The position numbers and the translations under genes are program-made. A stretch of DNA of 64,000 nucleotides from Novosphingobium beihaiense (GTDB lineage: Bacteria; Pseudomonadota; Alphaproteobacteria; Sphingomonadales; Sphingomonadaceae): positions 62,001-126,000 of the forward strand of contig NZ_JALHLG010000013.1 in assembly GCF_022832375.1 (NCBI RefSeq). The letters run 5' to 3'. Of the stretch, positions 60,934 through 64,000 are shown one piece after another. Under the pieces are notes generated by a model. That model saw only the letters and a program-made list of their open reading frames with translations. It was not told where the DNA came from and did no database searches. The stretch's first letter is position 1. Each line of letters begins with the position of its first letter.

Positions 60934-61923
60934 TTATAGATTGTCAGTGCGGCGAAGGTAATCGGACAACGAGATGTCGTTCATCATTGTTCTGATTAAC
61001 AACCAATTGCGAGACTTCCGCTCACGCTCGTGGACAACATTTGCGACATCTCGCACATCGCCAACAGCCCCAACCAATGGAACGCCTAACCAACTAAGCG
61101 GCTTCAGACCCCATGAAACAGCTTCAAACGCGTTGGCTGCCCAACCGCGCACCTCATCGGCCTGTATCACCTCCCGCATAGCTTTGACCGCGTTTCTTTC
61201 GCGCTCGACAGGATCTGGCAGTGCCCATAACTCCATCACACTCTCAGCATACTTACGCACAGCCGCGTCTTTCCTAACGGGGATGATCGATTGCGTGTCG
61301 GGTGGCTGGAATGCCAGCAATGTGATGGATCGCGCATCAGAGTCATAGCGCGTGGAGTCTAGGTCTGGGAGGTCAAGTGGAGGCCGATGCGGAGAGGACT
61401 TCGCAAAAGCGGATAGCTGCGACAATATCTCCTCGTCGCCCGGCGGCAGGAATAACAACGCTTCCTCGTTCGCTGCTGCGTCGAGTTGTAGGAACAGACG
61501 CATCAGATGGTGAACCGAAAAAGCCCGCAAATCTTCATTCGAGTCTTCTTGGTCGGAGACTTGGGGGACATCGCGTAAACGACGAAGGGGAGCACCACTG
61601 AACGCCCCGGCCTGGAATGCTATCTCCGCAAACGCCAGCCAGTCTTCGCTCCACAGCTCCTCACCGTTATACGCTTCCCAACCAAGCGCTTCAGGTTGCG
61701 GTGCTTGGTCTCCAAGCATGCTCGTTGCCCAATCTATATTTGGAAGGAGTACTCCCTCCGCGACAGACAAGACTGTCGCAGCGCGGCTAAATGCAGTTTG
61801 ATCAGGCGATCTCTGTAGGCTGCGATAATACCCGTGACTCGTATTCAAGCGCTGTGGATCAAACTCGGAGGTGAGTTGCCTGATCAACGCATTTTCTAGT
61901 GCACCACCAAGGACCGCCTTCAT
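60934..61923 (-). CDS. Hypothetical protein, unknown family
   Basis: A 329-residue soluble protein without signal peptide or clear membrane segment. It is acidic in its first half and more charged and mixed towards the C terminus, which ends in LSDYLRRTDNL. No motif is recognised. A strong GGAGGAATA site precedes the ATG, so it is surely translated. Its coding sequence is more AT-rich than leuA or ilvC on either side, which suggests acquisition. Confidence 0.65.
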   Translation of the reverse strand: MKAVLGGALENALIRQLTSEFDPQRLNTSHGYYRSLQRSPDQTAFSRAATVLSVAEGVLLPNIDWATSMLGDQAPQPEALGWEAYNGEELWSEDWLAFAEIAFQAGAFSGAPLRRLRDVPQVSDQEDSNEDLRAFSVHHLMRLFLQLDAAANEEALLFLPPGDEEILSQLSAFAKSSPHRPPLDLPDLDSTRYDSDARSITLLAFQPPDTQSIIPVRKDAAVRKYAESVMELWALPDPVERERNAVKAMREVIQADEVRGWAANAFEAVSWGLKPLSWLGVPLVGAVGDVRDVANVVHERERKSRNWLLIRTMMNDISLSDYLRRTDNL

Positions 61924-62191
61924 TATTCCTCCAGAATACCCGCGCGAAGTTGTCTTTCCCTGACAATAGGCGAAATGCGGGTGCTACATCACGCTTAGTT
62001 TCTCCCGCCTTTTTAATGACCGCGCCTGTCACCTTCAAGCTATAAGCGGTTGATGAAATGAGGGTAATAGATAATCTTTCATCGGCCTCTCGCATTCGAA
62101 CGAACGGCAGTCCTCTCGCTTTTGCTTCTCTAAACGCGACAGTCGTCTACCGGCCATTCCGCCAATCCACCGCACCGCCATCTCCCCAAAC
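61924..62191. other. Non-coding stretch upstream of the unknown gene
   Basis: This AT-richer stretch contains a short minus-strand open frame (61859-62095, 78 codons) that overlaps the gene at 61923 in another frame. It has no clear ribosome-binding site and no recognisable family. The promoter of the unknown gene must lie here, but no convincing -35/-10 pair was identified. Confidence 0.4.
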
Positions 62192-62226
62192 GAAAACTCC
62201 CGGCCCCGCCGAAGCGGAACCGGGAG
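62192..62226 (-). terminator. Rho-independent terminator of ilvC
   Basis: Read on the minus strand, CTCCCGGTTCCGC-TTCG-GCGGGGCCGGGAG is a long stem with a TTCG tetraloop and is followed by TTTTCG. It lies about 40 bp after the ilvC stop. Confidence 0.9.
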
Positions 62227-62264
62227 CGTATGCCGTCAGGGGCAGGGCGGGCCCTGCCGCCGGA

Positions 62265-63382
<1,118 letters not shown>

Positions 63383-63408
63383 AAATTCCTATCTTCCGTT
63401 CAATTCCG

Positions 63409-63927
63409 TCAGGCTTCCCCGGCGCCGCGGATCATGCCGACGACGCCGGTGCGGCCCACTTCGACAAGGCCCAGCTCGCGCATGATCGCCACGAACGTGT
63501 CGATCTTGTCGGGCGCGCCGGTCAGTTCGAAAATGAAGCTGGAGGTGCTGGTGTCCACCGGCTTGGCACGGAACACGCCGGCGATGCGCAGCGCTTCCAC
63601 GCGCTTTTCGCCCATGCCCGCCACTTTGATCAGCGCCAGTTCGCGCTGGACGAAGGGGCCGCGCTCGGTGAGGTCCACCACTTTGTGCACCGGCACCAGC
63701 CGTTCGAGCTGGGCGTGGATCTGGTCGATCTGGCTCGGCGGGCCGTGGGTGACGATGGTGATCCGGCTGACCGAGTGGTTCTCGGTAATGTCGGCCACGG
63801 TCAGGCTGTCAATATTATAGCCGCGCGCGGTGAACAGGCCGGCGATCTTGGCGAGAATGCCGGCCTCGTTATCGACCGTCACGGTCAGGACGTGCCGCTC
63901 CTCGGCCTCGTGCTTGATGTGCATCAT
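63409..63927 (-). CDS. ilvN: Acetolactate synthase small (regulatory) subunit
   Basis: A 172-residue subunit. The N-terminal ACT domain (residues about 12-85) carries VDNEAGILAKIAGLFTARGY and NIDSLTVADIT; the second domain from about 90 contains ELALIKVAG. It confers valine feedback regulation on IlvB, which is encoded directly upstream with a 27-bp gap. Confidence 0.97.
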   Translation of the reverse strand: MMHIKHEAEERHVLTVTVDNEAGILAKIAGLFTARGYNIDSLTVADITENHSVSRITIVTHGPPSQIDQIHAQLERLVPVHKVVDLTERGPFVQRELALIKVAGMGEKRVEALRIAGVFRAKPVDTSTSSFIFELTGAPDKIDTFVAIMRELGLVEVGRTGVVGMIRGAGEA

Positions 63928-63954
63928 GTCTGTGTGTCCTTGGCGGGCCGGGGC

Positions 63955-64000
63955 TCAGACGAGCGCCTTGGCCTCATCGTCCATGGTTCCGGCGACGGAA
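63955..64000 (-). CDS. ilvB: Acetolactate synthase large subunit, C-terminal end only
   Basis: The window ends in the last 14 codons (SVAGTMDDEAKALV, then stop) of a minus-strand gene just upstream of ilvN. The name rests on its position in an ilvBN arrangement; the fragment is too short to show a domain. Confidence 0.7.
   Translation of the reverse strand, partial: SVAGTMDDEAKALV

Noticed and set aside
61859..62095. Minus-strand 78-codon frame upstream of the unknown gene at 60934
   Set aside because: It overlaps the well-supported start of the next gene in another frame, and no ribosome-binding site or family was seen. It could still be a small gene.

Overview
The window looks like a chromosomal segment of a GC-rich alphaproteobacterium of the order Sphingomonadales, most like Novosphingobium or a close relative. 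The reasons are the strong GC bias, a TonB-dependent receptor next to an alkaline phosphatase, the PrsK/PrsR and sugar-transferase genes of the PEP-CTERM/exosortase polysaccharide system, many CoA-linked catabolic genes, and dispersed palindromic intergenic repeats typical of sphingomonads. The genus is inference; no rRNA is present.

0.2-31.5 kb is a catabolic region. It holds two enoyl-CoA hydratase-type enzymes, an AraC-family regulator, two 3-ketosteroid-dehydrogenase-like flavoproteins, an acyl-CoA synthetase, a thiamine-dependent E1 alpha/beta pair, a Rieske ferredoxin, two adjacent pairs of acyl-CoA dehydrogenases, three short-chain dehydrogenases, an SnoaL/NTF2-like protein and a three-subunit molybdenum hydroxylase (FAD, 2Fe-2S and molybdopterin subunits) with its own MoaD-like protein. 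Together they suggest oxidation, CoA activation and beta-oxidation of a ring-bearing or branched (steroid- or terpenoid-like) compound. The substrate is inference.

This region is interrupted by a precisely bounded IS1595-family transposon (20170-23598) with perfect 24-bp inverted ends, 8-bp target duplications and four passenger genes besides the transposase. A more AT-rich gene for a CobT-like von Willebrand A protein (29.0-29.9 kb) also looks acquired.

31.6-36.1 kb carries general genes: a lipoprotein, elongation factor P, a small secreted protein, an inositol-monophosphatase-family enzyme, tRNA-Leu and a secreted M20 amidohydrolase. 36.2-42.9 kb is a tightly packed cluster of sugar transferase, PrsK sensor kinase, PrsR sigma-54 activator and a TPR protein. 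43.0-55.1 kb has a GyrI-like protein, panB, an amino-acid permease, phoD divergent from a TonB receptor, tandem tRNA-Glu genes, recJ, a flavodoxin-like protein and an unknown gene overlapping an AHH-nuclease gene. 55.0-64 kb has a nitronate monooxygenase, a MaoC-type dehydratase and branched-chain amino-acid genes (leuA, ilvC, ilvN, end of ilvB). A small accessory patch of unknown genes and iteron-like repeats lies between leuA and ilvC.
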